64,000 nt of DNA, from positions 4,874,701-4,938,700 of the forward strand of contig OW285195.1 of the NCBI GenBank assembly GCA_935421135.1, written 5' to 3'. Positions 11,801 to 20,083 of this stretch are shown in pieces. The translations under genes and the position numbers were made by a program. The notes beneath the pieces were generated by a model. That model was given only the letters and a program-made list of their open reading frames with translations. It made no database searches and had not been told where the DNA came from. Source of the stretch: Bugulina stolonifera. Lineage: Eukaryota > Bryozoa > Gymnolaemata > Cheilostomatida > Bugulidae. Within the stretch, counting starts at the first letter, position 1. Each line of letters opens with the position of its first letter.

Positions 11801-11830
11801 GTACTTATACCAGCTGCGATAAACAATTAA
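5816..11830 (+). CDS. gag-pol: BEL/Pao Gag-Pol polyprotein
   Basis: This intact polyprotein has about 2,004 residues. I take ATG 5816 as the start because the open frame upstream of it has no ATG. The first 550 residues are Gag-like, with a coiled coil rich in Glu and Lys at about 140-200. Cys/His knuckles lie at about 605-640, and an A17-type aspartic protease with LIDSQSD at about 730. The reverse transcriptase has FYVDDG near 1124, and RNase H has FSDAST near 1302. The integrase has an HHCC-type zinc region near 1628-1660 and then the DDE residues in GIDCFGP, FCDNGTNF and GGAWER (about 1695, 1756 and 1803). RNase H followed directly by integrase, with this protease type, identifies BEL/Pao. 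No stop or frameshift is visible. Confidence 0.95.
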   Translation: MAEESLIEFGSLPESPPPLNPTSGNHTEPVNVGTQVVTSRSRPVRNTRSSNIGIESQKNQLAFSLYAAINRELRTVDVIFKKCLCDDVALEVLDTNLSNIEAKAEFITSEYARLSQLSNNKVEHKVQSHFEFFVGEMGHILEQVAKKRQEIIADEEERKELEEIQIMEEELEQKKKLLEEEQRKFEEYMQERMRLRQQSQQAQRLPVHVQPPSAFTQSGIERQAPTPPPRSPATPIEQGREQQIPTPLPRLSRSTPFLPEPSTFGQGKATSNDVISTVPVDSEYLDGTRPRATRFMRRIQSLDHNDEQFLSIHSNNSGTSDNNAAIRQLAMDITQGIRRTRKTDIEPEVFTDNPLEFEDWQCDFDSYLSSMGITEGSEKMRYLKKYVSGAARECINGQFLIRTEESYQQARQKLKMRFGNKLDVARSMRNELDSWPKIQPNNAKAFQKYADYLENCKNGMSTISGLSILDDPQVNEKLATVLPDWARRKWGSRIYHIQKNEMRYPNFAEYTAFVSEEAELQSLPLLQNYQKSNDVRQPRSPPHRNWNPQTGKQKDTVRTLSTASQAATVTCHFCTGYSKNSHRTAHCNALAEQPYDARIKLIQLNKLCYACLEPGHSSSSCSHKEVCRKCQNPKHPTCLHKRKQDWEESRNSGKYDQQTTTKTETQTQSSLQSKASNPPRATPRRSLKEKDTTQVSTKATSTETDEILSMIMPVYVTTSENPKKDRLVYALIDSQSDCSYISKDVAEFLQPKFGVEKVSINTMTGTTAAEPIRKYQNLVIRGYQGSESIELSALEWKEIPCNRKQIPHCGNISQYPHLQQHAEKLPPLLDVPVGLLIGRDCPEALLPREVIASDRKGEPFAQRTILGWFVLGGCGTKDDTCITTNMTIATLDDMEDNVQVSQEDIQFLHIMESELQKTETGTIVMPLPFKRRPALPNNKIQAERRLNGLLKKFEKDHEFKSKYEEFMEELIEKGHAEPVVYTGKSGEVWYIPHFAVKHPKKDKLRVVFDCSASYADTSLNTHLLQGPDLVNNLLGILCRFRKERIAVACDIEKMYYNFQVCEQDRDFLRFLWKTDDGEIKEYRMTVHLFGATSSPAVATYGLRHLAKDSMDIYPAASKFINRDFYVDDGIASVATTSEAISLINDARQLCSQGNVRLHKFMSNDKNVMDAVPQSERSGEFDLFKDNLPNQRTLGLEWAVESDSLMFSSKVITKKPQTRRGLLSIVSQIFDPLGLLSPFTLVGKNILQEVNSLALEWDQEIPNDMQQLWDSWFQQLDNLNLLDIPRCIKPAGFEKIVRTEVHHFSDASTVGIGACSYIRFINDLGAIHVSLLMAKSRVVPSKGVVTIPRLELQGAVLATRLSKILHAELDMKVDQEYFWTDSSIVLGYISNDSKKFLVYVANRVREIRQQTNPTQWHHVPGELNPADMASRGMRCRNLQESAWFTGPEFLQSEEAFQNILDGDKYETRSVDNKDPEVKNIKQTKATKRSNRTDIYQKFTIYGDLQKLTISIAYLKKMVKNLKCKIKTKAWAPLCITPMDLEEAQTFIVKTTQLKYFQEEVNQLTTTGTVNKNSKLKALDPQLNEEGIIQVGGRVSESSVLTQNEKHPVIIPRDSHIARLIVEHYHAKAHHQGRNFTIAALRMAGFWIIGLQGLVRSILNKCVTCLRMRKQPATQKMGLLPQERVDPAPPFTNVGIDCFGPFWVKDRRTEAKRWGLIFSCMSSRAVHIELLESMSTDAFIGALRNLICIRGPLNTIFCDNGTNFVGAKNEFQRQLETIQNGEHRQFFIDNMIEFKLNAPSASHTGGAWERQIKTTRAILEGMAMKYKDRLDTPTLRTAMYEAMATINSRPLTTEQLNDPYGRIITPGHLLTMKSRYTVPPPGEFDECEIYGRKMWRKGQQFAEEFWKQWRSSYLSEITKRQRWENSQVSVKLGDIVLLMEDNTPRNQWKTAIVEQVLPGKDGLIRRAIIKLANNHLSRKGVPLVESSRLERPVQKLIVLIPAAINN

Positions 11831-11968
11831 CATAATATTAGTTTTGTAGAACCTTTACACAGTAATCATGTCATATGCTTTAATTAGTCACCTAGAAAAT
11901 TTATGCCGCTTAATCATATTTTAATCATTTTAATCACGTTTTAATTTTTTAGAAAATTAAGGTGGGAG
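11831..11968 (+). other. BEL 3' untranslated region and polypurine tract
   Basis: This short AT-rich segment follows the polyprotein stop. It ends in the purine-rich AATTAAGGTGGGAG directly before the 3' LTR, where plus-strand priming would start. Confidence 0.7.
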
Positions 11969-12748
11969 TGTAGTAAACAGTGTGTTCCTCCTGATATTTT
12001 TATAGTATGGCATGTACATGCATAAATAAACACTAAAGATAACACACTGAAACCACACATTGTGAATCAATCTGCTTACAAAACAGGTTGCAATTAATTG
12101 TTGGTGCTGACGCAAGCAGGAACAAGGTGGGGGGATGATTCTGCGGGCTTCCTGGGCTCTTTGCCGTTTGGTTGGTTGGGTCTGATGGTGCAATTTTTTG
12201 ATGACCAATAACAGCGAAACACAAATGAGTTTTGTTTACAACTTTGCAAATTTGCTCTGGTCAGATCCACTGAACTCCTGGCCAGTCAGTAGTATTTCAT
12301 CTGCCACAGATACAAGTTGGTTTTGAAGAAATGTAATTCATTTAAGTTAGATTTTTAGTGTGAAAGTGAGAATATTGTCATATACTACTCAACATATACG
12401 TACAATAATAGCAAGCTATAAGGAGAACAAAGGTTCGTTGTAATTTACTATTAATCTACATATTTTATCATACTCACTTATCAATTATTTCATGTTCCTG
12501 TCAACTATTTTATATATGTTCTTATGTTAAATATTATCTATACCCTGTCACTCATTGCTTGTAATCATACATTTATTGTTGTTTTATGCCATTATTTTAG
12601 ACTTCACGGTGTCGGGTTGTGTAATAAAGTGTTAATCTACAATTAACAAAAGTTGGCTGTATTAATTGACTACACACACAACCACATCAGTAGAGTAAAC
12701 CTCTCTAAATAAGCTTGCTGGGTCCTTAGCAGACCATTAACTGCTACA
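11969..12748 (+). repeat. BEL 3' LTR
   Basis: It matches the 5' LTR and is followed by the target duplication GTATT at 12749-12753. Confidence 0.93.
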
Positions 12749-15154
12749 GTATTATTAGACCTTCCAAGAGAAAAAGAGGGTGAATCTAAGAAAAAGAGTG
12801 GAGCAGGTGAAGAGGTGGGAGTAGAAGTAGGTATCGAAACAGTGGTAACTGTATCATCAAATCTTTCAGGAGAATGAGAGGGTGAATGTGAAGAAAAGAG
12901 TGGGGGAAAAGAAGCAGTAGAAGGAGTGGTAGTAATGGTAGTAGTAATAGTAGTAGTTGTAAGAGAAGAAGTAGAGGTGGTAATGTCTCCATTTGTAAGA
13001 GAGTTACTGATGGAAGAAGCATCTGAATCAAAATGATGGTGAGAAGGGAGAGGAAATTGTGAAGAGCACACCCCAGACTTTACAGATCTTTCAGGAGAAT
13101 GAGAGGGTGAATGTGAAGAAAAGAGTGGAGGAAAAGAAGTAGTAGAAGGAGTAGTAGTAATAGTAGTAGTTGTAAGAGAAGAAGTAGAGATGGAAATGTC
13201 TCCATTAGTAAGAGAGTTACTGATGGAAGAAGCATCTGAATCAAAATGACGGTGAGAAGGGAGAGGAAATTGTGAAGAGCACACCCCAGACTTTAAAGAG
13301 AATGGAGTAGTAGACATCCCCTTAAAGAAGGGAGGGTATACTACCCCACCAACAGTTGTTGGAGTGTATGCGGGGATGAGTATTTTGGAAGGTGGAGAGT
13401 GACCAGTGACCCTTTGCAAAAAGGATATGGTCTTTTTTAGTGAATAGATATCTGTTAGAAAGCGTGTGTTGAATGAGATGTGTCGGTGACAGGGCTTTCC
13501 ATCAATATGATGATTAGATGGAAAGTTGTAGTGTCTATTCATCCCCTCATCATCTACTGTTATGTGATAGCAAAAACAGATTCGGAGCAAAAAATGCTGT
13601 TGAATGTGGACACCTCGTCGGTGCCCAACATTCTTATTGCATAAAAAACAGGGGTCATCCGATTCAAATGGCTTTGTTAGTGACATCTCCAGTCTTCTTT
13701 TTGTCTCATCACTAACAAAGACATAGAATCTTAGACCCCCCTTACATATCGACTTTGCTCTGAGTCCTAAAAAAGAAAGAAAATAACAAGAATAAGTGAG
13801 AGAGAACATATGACTTACTTGTAAATCAGAAAAAAAAAAAGATTCTAAATCTACAAATAGATACTAAATCATTCTTACCTATCTCGAAGCCATCTACTCC
13901 CCCACATTGTTCAAATAAAGCAATCTCTTCTTCCCCTAGTTCTGTTTCTTTTTCATTCTATAATGTAAATAAAATGTGCAGTGACTAATTAACAAACTGC
14001 ATTAACATAGCTATTTGTAATATATGGTTTTTGAAGAATTTGATGAAAAAACTGGCACTCTAAGTACTAAGCAAGTCTACTAAAGCCTGTCTATTTACTC
14101 ACATAAAGAGAAATACATCATCAACATAAGAAAACCAGTTGTAATTTATGTTATATTTTTTCACATAAGAAAAGAAAAAAAAAAGTGTCTTATTGATAAA
14201 AATAATACATAAGAAAGAAAGTGCAATACTTATAATAAAAATATCACTAATCTTTAACATCTTAGACATGGTAAGAGACTTATAGAATTAGAGAAAATCA
14301 TACTATGACTAATTAACATCTGGTTTTAAAAAGGAAGTAGTCTCTTTTGACATTCTAGACATGGTAAGAGGCTTATAGTATAAAAAAGTACATCATCATT
14401 ATGTGTAACTAACATGTACTTCTGCAGAAATGTCAGTAATCTCCTTTGACATCTTAGAAACCCAACACCATAGTGGATTGAAGGTGTAATGCATGTGTGA
14501 ACAAATAAGATAATAGACTAACCATTTCTGGAGATGGGATTCTTTTCCTCGAGATTCGTCTTCTGTCTTCCGAGTCGTACGTAATCATATACTTCGTACC
14601 TTTTTTTGATGTTTTAATTTTTCTTATATATTTCTTTCTTTGATATTTAGATGTAGAAGCCTGTAAGTATATGTAGAGTAATAAACATATACCAAAGCAT
14701 AAGTCAAGTAAACGGAACTACTAATGCAACATAGTTACTAAACAAAGAAAATAAGAATGAATAAAAATATATAGGAAACATGAGCATAGTGGTAGTGTAC
14801 AAGTCAAGTATACAAAAATACTAATCCCTATAGTTATTGAGCAAGAGAATAAGAATACTGATAACAACTACTTTTAGAATGAATAGCATAGGCAAGTTAG
14901 ATAACAAGTAATAATATATACTAAAGCCTTAACTGTGTGGATAAAACCACCAACTCACCATAGTCACTGGGGAATAGAAACAAGAACAGATAAACAGAAC
15001 ATGTGTTAGCAAGAATTAATTTTGAAGTGAATAATCAGTATAAGACAGAAAAAAAACCAAAAATACCACCCCTTACTTTTTATGTGTTTTTCAACCAATT
15101 GAGTCTTTCTGATGGTAAGCTCCTCCCAAACAGAGAGATAAATTACTCTTGTGT

Positions 15155-15400
15155 TAGTGCAGATCTATTTATTAGAATTAATCAGTTAGTCTTTTTAGCT
15201 TCAAGTTCATCCTAAGTAGTGTAATAAATCACTTTGGTGTAGACCTATTTATTAGAATTATTCAGTTAATCTTTTTAGCAACAAGTTCATCCCAAGTAGT
15301 GTAATAAATCACTTTAGTGCAGACCTATTCATTAGAATTATCCAGTTAATCTTTTTAGCAGCAAGTCCACCCCAAGTATTGTGATAGGCCACTTTAGTAC
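15155..15400. repeat. 80-bp tandem repeat in gene 2 intron (element A)
   Basis: Three copies of an 80-bp unit contain AGTGTAATAAATCACTTT and TTATTAGAATTA. They lie inside intron 1 of gene 2 and occur again in element C at about 58351-58595. Confidence 0.7.
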
Positions 15401-15439
15401 AGTATAGTCTTGGATGTAGAGTATAGGCTACACTTGATA

Positions 15440-16100
15440 ATATACTTCTTTGCTAGGATGTACAAGTATAGTCAGTACAAGTGGTAATAAACTGTTTTGA
15501 TACTTATTACCCTACTAGTGGTATAACTACTCATATTGAAAATAAATCTCACCACTTATAAAGTTTCTAAGCTATGGTCACACTAATTGTAGTATAGACA
15601 GAGCAGATCTCTACACACATGCTTTCATGTTGAGAATCAAAACAGTTTAATATATAAGCTTACAAAGTTTCTAAGCCCTGGACATACCAAAGGAGAATTA
15701 TACCACTACTAAAATATAATTAGCCCCAATGTTAACTCAAATGAGTAAGTTCATATTAAAATACATATTAAAATAGCTAGGATGTACTAGTATAGCCAGT
15801 ACAAGTGGTAATAAACTGTTTTGATACTTATTACACTACTAGTGGTATAACTACTCATATTGAAAAAAATCTCACCACATATAAAGCTTCTAAGCTCCGG
15901 TCACACAAATTGTAGTATAGACAGATCAGATCTCTACATACTTGCTCTCATGTTGAGAATCAAAACAGTTTAATACATAAGCTTACAAAGTTTCTAAGCT
16001 CTAGTCATACCAAGGGAGTATTATATCACTACTAAAATAGAATTAGTCCCAATGTTAACTCAAATGAGTAAATTCATACTAAAATACATATTAAAATAAG
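15440..16100. repeat. Two-copy ~320-bp direct repeat in gene 2 intron (element A)
   Basis: Two diverged copies share GGATGTACAAGTATAGTCAG / GGATGTACTAGTATAGCCAG starts, ATCAAAACAGTTTAATA, and AATGTTAACTCAAATGAGTA ends. Element C has the same pair at about 57650-58297. Confidence 0.65.
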
Positions 16101-16219
16101 TTTACTCACCATATTAATTGTTGAGTGATGTTTATTCAGAGAAATTAGTAAATATCCACAGAGTTGCAAGTCTTTACTAGGTGGTTGAGTGGTAATGATA
16201 AAAATCCTCTCTCACGCTT

Positions 16220-16248
16220 GCTTTTATGGAAATCTCTGTCCAATCAGA
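16220..16248 (-). promoter_or_regulatory. Gene 2 promoter in element A
   Basis: Read on the minus strand, a CCAAT-type box (TGATTGG) is followed by a TATA-like CATAAAAG, then about 110 bases of leader to the ATG at 16112. It sits directly at the left edge of the minisatellite. The arrangement mirrors the promoter at the other edge. Confidence 0.55.
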
Positions 16249-16280
16249 AGTGATTTGCCTTTTTTTAGTCTGATTTATTG

Positions 16281-17245
16281 CATCCCGATGTGATTCGATG
16301 TAACCCGATGTAACCCGATGTAACCCGATGTAACCCGATGTAACCCGATGTAACCCGATGTAACCCGATGTGTTTTCGACCTCCCCCGATGTGTTTTCGA
16401 CCTCCCCCGATGTGATTCGGTGTGTCTCGATGTGTTTTCGACCTCCCCCGATGTGATTCGATGTGTCCCGATGTGTTTTCGACCTTCCCCGATGTGACCC
16501 GATGTAACCCGATGTAACCCGATGTAACCCGATGTAACCCGATGTGTTTTTTACCTCCCCCGATGTGTTTTCGACCTCCCCCGATGTGATTCGATGTGTC
16601 TCGATGTGTTTTTGACCTTCCCCGATGTAACCCGATGTGTTTTTGACCTCCCCCGATGTGATTCGATGTGTCCCGATGTGTTTTCGACCTCCCCCGATGT
16701 GATTCGATGTGTTTTCGACCTCCCCCGATGTGATTCGATGTGTTTTCGACCTCCCCCGATGTGATTCAATGTGTTTTCGACCTCCCCCGATGTGATTCGA
16801 TGTGTCCCGATGTGTTTTCGACCTCCCCCGATGTGTTTTCGACCTCCCCCGATGTGATTCGATGTGTTTTCGACCTCCCCCGATGTGATTCGATGTGTTT
16901 TCGACCTCCCCCGATGTGATTCGATGTGTTTTCGGCCTCCCCCGATGTGATTCGATGTGTTTTCGACCTCCTCCGATGTGTTTTCGACCTCCCCCGATGT
17001 GATTCGATGTGTTTTCGACCTCCCCCGATGTGATTCGATGTGTCCCGATGTGTTTTCGACCTCCCCCGATGTGATTCGATGTGTCCCGATGTGTTTTCGA
17101 CCTCCCCCGATGTGATTCGATGTGTCCCGATGTGTTTTCGACCTCTCCCGATGTGTTTTCGACCTTTCCCGATGTGTTTCGATGTTTCCCTATGTGTTTT
17201 CGATCTTTCCCGATGTGATTCGATGCACTCTGATGTGTTTCCAAT
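16281..17245. repeat. CGATGTG minisatellite between the two genes of element A
   Basis: The array is built mainly from a 21-bp unit (CGATGTGTTTTCGACCTCCC plus C) and inserts of CGATGTGATT and CGATGTAACC. It has no spacers of unrelated sequence, so it is not a CRISPR array. Open frames in several registers result from the repeat lacking stop codons. Copy number differs from element C; for example, an internal run of CGATGTAACC has four units here and two there. Its place between two divergent promoters suggests a regulatory or replication role. Confidence 0.9.
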
Positions 17246-17269
17246 GCACTCCAATGTATATGCTGTTAG

Positions 17270-17309
17270 CCAATCAGCTTTATTTGTATCTTTTTATTCA
17301 CTATATAAA
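17270..17309 (+). promoter_or_regulatory. IkB-like gene promoter in element A
   Basis: CCAAT at 17270-17274 is followed 28 bases later by TATATAAA at 17302-17309, then by about 86 bases to the ATG at 17396. Both motifs are inverted and conserved in element C at 56430-56469. Confidence 0.65.
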
Positions 17310-17395
17310 GAGAGGTGGAAACAGTAGTTTAGTTAACTCTTTCTAGCTCCAGTCTGTTCTTAATAGAAATTAAAGAAGGTTAGCACACAAATAGC

Positions 17396-18836
17396 ATGGA
17401 AAGTGGATATGGATCAAGCGAGTATAGCAACAAGCTAATGACTCCTATAAACCAAGAGCTGATGAAGGTAACAGTGGAAAGATGTACAGAACAAAGCAAG
17501 TATGAGAATAAAGACTTATTTGAGGGGGTGTCTGAGCTCTTTCTCCAAAAAAGCTTACCTCTAGACTGGCAGAAATGGGATCCTTTAACCGATATTCGTA
17601 ATAAGCTTAGCACACAGTTACTAGAAGAAATTCGTTCTATCTTTTGGGAGCAAGATGGAAAGGATGAAGAGTTGTAAGTTATACATACTTCCAACTATTT
17701 TTTTTTGTTTCGTATTGTCTTTTATGATCAAAATAAAATATGATAGACAAATTTCCCATATAACTACCTCTCAACTATGTGAAAAACAAATATCATGCTA
17801 AATGATGTAGTGAGGTACTAGAAGCAGCCCGAGATAGAGATGAGAGAGCCATTGCACTCGCGGTATTTGTTGCGAGGAGTCACAAACAACTGAATACAAA
17901 GAATGCGAATCGGCAGACATTACTTCACCTAACTGTACAGTCTTATTGTTCGGATTCACTAATTCGTCTCATCATCACAAGGGGAGCGGATGGAGCAATA
18001 GCCGATGCTTGGGGTTAGTGTTTTATAGCACCAATGTTTGCATGCATTGCTTGTTAAAAAATATAGTATTGCAAAACTTGTAACAATTCGATACTTATCT
18101 ATATTGCTAATGTTTATTTGGAAGGTGACACCCCCCTTCACATTGCTGCACGTCTGGGTAGAGCTAAGGTTATTCATGCTCTAACCACAAGTTTGACCAG
18201 AGCAGAAGTAAAGCATCCATACTTCAGAGTTCCTTACAAATCACTTCCCCAAGACAATGTACAGAGCTACAATCATGATGGAAGGAGTGTAGTCCACCTC
18301 ATTGTTGAAACAGCGCATAGCAGCAAGCATAGAGAGGCACTAAAAGTACTAAAAAAAAATACTCGGGCTGACTTAGATATGAGGGTAAGTGAATACATTA
18401 CAGTGGAATAAAAGTAGAGTAGATCGAATTGATAAGTTAGATGGGGAGTTTAATTCTATTCTCTTGTTTGATATTATAGCGAATGGGAGATGGATATGCC
18501 CCATCTCACATTGCCATAGAGAATGAAGACTACGAATGTCTACATACATGTCTAAGATTGGGAGCTGATTCTGAAGTTCGTAACTACAAAAGTGAAACTC
18601 CTCAACAACTAGCTCACCTCTACAAATCAGCAGATATGGTAAGGGACCAACAACATAAAGAAGTATAGATTTCTTGCTTTGTCCACCTTGAGTGATATTC
18701 GTCTGAGTAAAAAACTAAAATCATCTTGTAGGTAAGACTGTGTCAAGAGTTTGGAGCTGGAGCATATCAATTAGAGTATGCTGAGACCGAAGTCGTAAAC
18801 ATTATAGCTCCTACGACTTCTGATGAAGATGAGTAA
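17396..18836 (+). CDS. IkB-like ankyrin-repeat protein, five exons (element A)
   Basis: Five exons (17396-17673, 17811-18013, 18125-18384, 18480-18638, 18732-18836) join in phase at GT/AG borders to encode about 334 residues. The N-terminus carries ESGYGS (residues 2-7), matching the shape of the IkB phosphodegron DSG-x-x-S with Glu for Asp; a lysine follows at residue 13. A helical region precedes about five ankyrin repeats (about 121-300), including GDTPLHIAARLG and GRSVVHLIVE. The tail is acidic (SDEDE). IkB and BCL3-type proteins bind Rel dimers through such repeats and are destroyed after IKK phosphorylation; I infer a similar role. Introns are host-like, unlike the intronless genes of element B. 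The second acceptor (17810) has a weak pyrimidine tract. It could be a generic ankyrin protein. Confidence 0.78.
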
Positions 18837-18853
18837 TAAGTACCTAAACCCCT

Positions 18854-20083
18854 CTTTTATTTATTCTATTGCTACTATTGTGAAGTTTATTTAATATATT
18901 ACATAATGCTGACTTAACACATGCACACAACCTTTTATTTATTCTATTGCTACCATTGTGAAAAGTTTATCTAATGTATAATATACACTGTCTTAACACA
19001 TGTACACAGACTTTCTTGCTAATAACAGATATGACATACTCTTTTAAATATGTGTCTTTTATTCTTTCAATTGTGTTTTAACACGTGTACACAATCTTTT
19101 ATTCATTCTATTGTCACCATTGCGGAAAGTTTATTTAATGTATTATATATGCTGACTTAACACATGCACACGTTTCTTTATCGTCAATACAATGTATATC
19201 ATAGAACCAACCCTTCTTCCCATCAGTGTATTTATAGCCAAGACTTTACACATTTCTTTATTAACAATGCGATGCACATCATAAACCATCCCTTCCGTAG
19301 TACTTCTTCTTATCGCTAATGAGAGTTATAGGCGAAGAAGCGCAGCCGAATTCGCTCGTTTAGATCACAAGCTTTTCGAGTGGAGGGCTCGGGAGAAGCG
19401 GCGGGCCGCTGCCTAGTCGCTTGGCCCGGTGGATACGGGGCACCGGCGTCGCCTCCACGTGTACGGTCGGCGCCGCACGCAACGTGGGCGGACGCGGCTT
19501 GACCGCCTCAAACGATTGGTCGTTCGGGTGAGTGGGGGTTGCGGGGGGGAGGGTGGGCGGCGGTGGAGGAGGGGTGGCGGTGATGACGGTGATGGCGGCG
19601 GCGGCGGCGGTGGTGGTGGTGGTGGTGGCGGCGGCGGCGGCGGTGGCGGTGGTGGTGGTGGCGGCGGTGGTGGTGGTGGCGGTGGTGGCGGCGGCGGCGG
19701 TGGCGGCGACGGTGGTGAGGGCGGTGGTGGTGGCGGCGGCGACGGCGGTGGTGAGGGCGGTGGTGGCGGCGGCGGCGACGGCGGTGGTGCGGACGGGACG
19801 AGGGCGGTGGCGGGGAGGAGGGAGGAGTGGGAGGTGGGGGAGGGGGAGGGGAGGAGGGTGGGAAGGAGGAAGGGAAGGGGTCGTGGCCGGGTTCGGGGTC
19901 AAGTGTGCAAATGTTTTTTCGACCAATCAGAAGGGGGGATTTTGGGGTGACCTTGGCAAGGTCGTGTGCAAAATTTTTGTGCTCTTCTGTGATTGGTTGA
20001 AATCGGAAATACCGGCTTGTGATTGGTTGAAAACAGGGGTCAATGAGTGCGTGTCTGTCTAGAAGTGCACTGACTATACTACT
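18854..20083 (-). repeat. Element A right TIR
   Basis: This is the inverted copy of the left TIR. It contains the same CCAAT-box pair (TGTGATTGGTTGAAA twice), the GACCTTGGCAAGGTC near-palindrome and the GGC/GGT tract (about 19555-19800). The 35-bp AGCGATAAG block is present once here, against twice at the left end. The inner edge lies only 17 bases after the IkB-like stop codon, so that transcript probably ends inside the TIR. Confidence 0.88.

Larger units (their letters stand above)
4139..12748 (+). mobile_element. Complete BEL/Pao LTR retrotransposon
   Basis: This 8,610-bp element has 780-bp LTRs at 4139-4918 and 11969-12748. They start TGTAG and end CTACA, and the only difference I see between them is A 4399 versus G 12229. 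The target duplication GTATT is at 4134-4138 and 12749-12753. Element C carries the unoccupied site (around 61000), with a single GTATT, which confirms the boundaries. A purine-rich tract (AAGGTGGGAG) precedes the 3' LTR. One uninterrupted polyprotein and near-identical LTRs mean a young, possibly active copy. Confidence 0.95.
12754..16112 (-). pseudogene. Element A gene 2, 5' exons, disrupted by BEL
   Basis: This gene runs leftward from the central array. By comparison with element C, exon 1 ends with the start codon ATG at 16112-16110, followed at once by a GTGAGT donor. Exon 2 is 14660-14523 and encodes 46 residues, very basic at the start (KYQRKKYIRKIK). Exon 3 is 13957-13879 and is acidic. 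Exon 4 starts at 13766 and is cut at 12754 by the BEL target site; its remainder is at 4138-3791. All splice borders are GT/AG and phases agree. The encoded protein has a Cys/His-containing region (CFLCNKN ... HIQQHF ... CFCYH) and then a duplicated Ser/Thr-rich block. I do not recognise the family. The 379-residue open frame starting at 13809 includes intron sequence and is not the true start. Confidence 0.7.
1963..20083. mobile_element. Element A: Polinton-type TIR element with IkB-like cargo
   Basis: The ends are inverted copies starting AGTAGTATAG, and the element is flanked by the 6-bp duplication ATTGTA (1957-1962 and 20084-20089). TIRs are about 1.23-1.27 kb. A 6-bp target duplication and long TIRs beginning AG are typical of Polinton/Maverick elements. 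The interior has two divergent genes separated by a minisatellite. It has no integrase, polymerase, protease, ATPase or capsid gene, so it should be non-autonomous. Without the BEL insertion it is about 9.5 kb and corresponds along its whole length to element C in reverse orientation. Confidence 0.88.

Noticed and set aside
16281..17245. CRISPR-like array
   Set aside because: The units are contiguous, variants of one another and without unique spacers, there are no cas genes, and the DNA is animal. It is a minisatellite.
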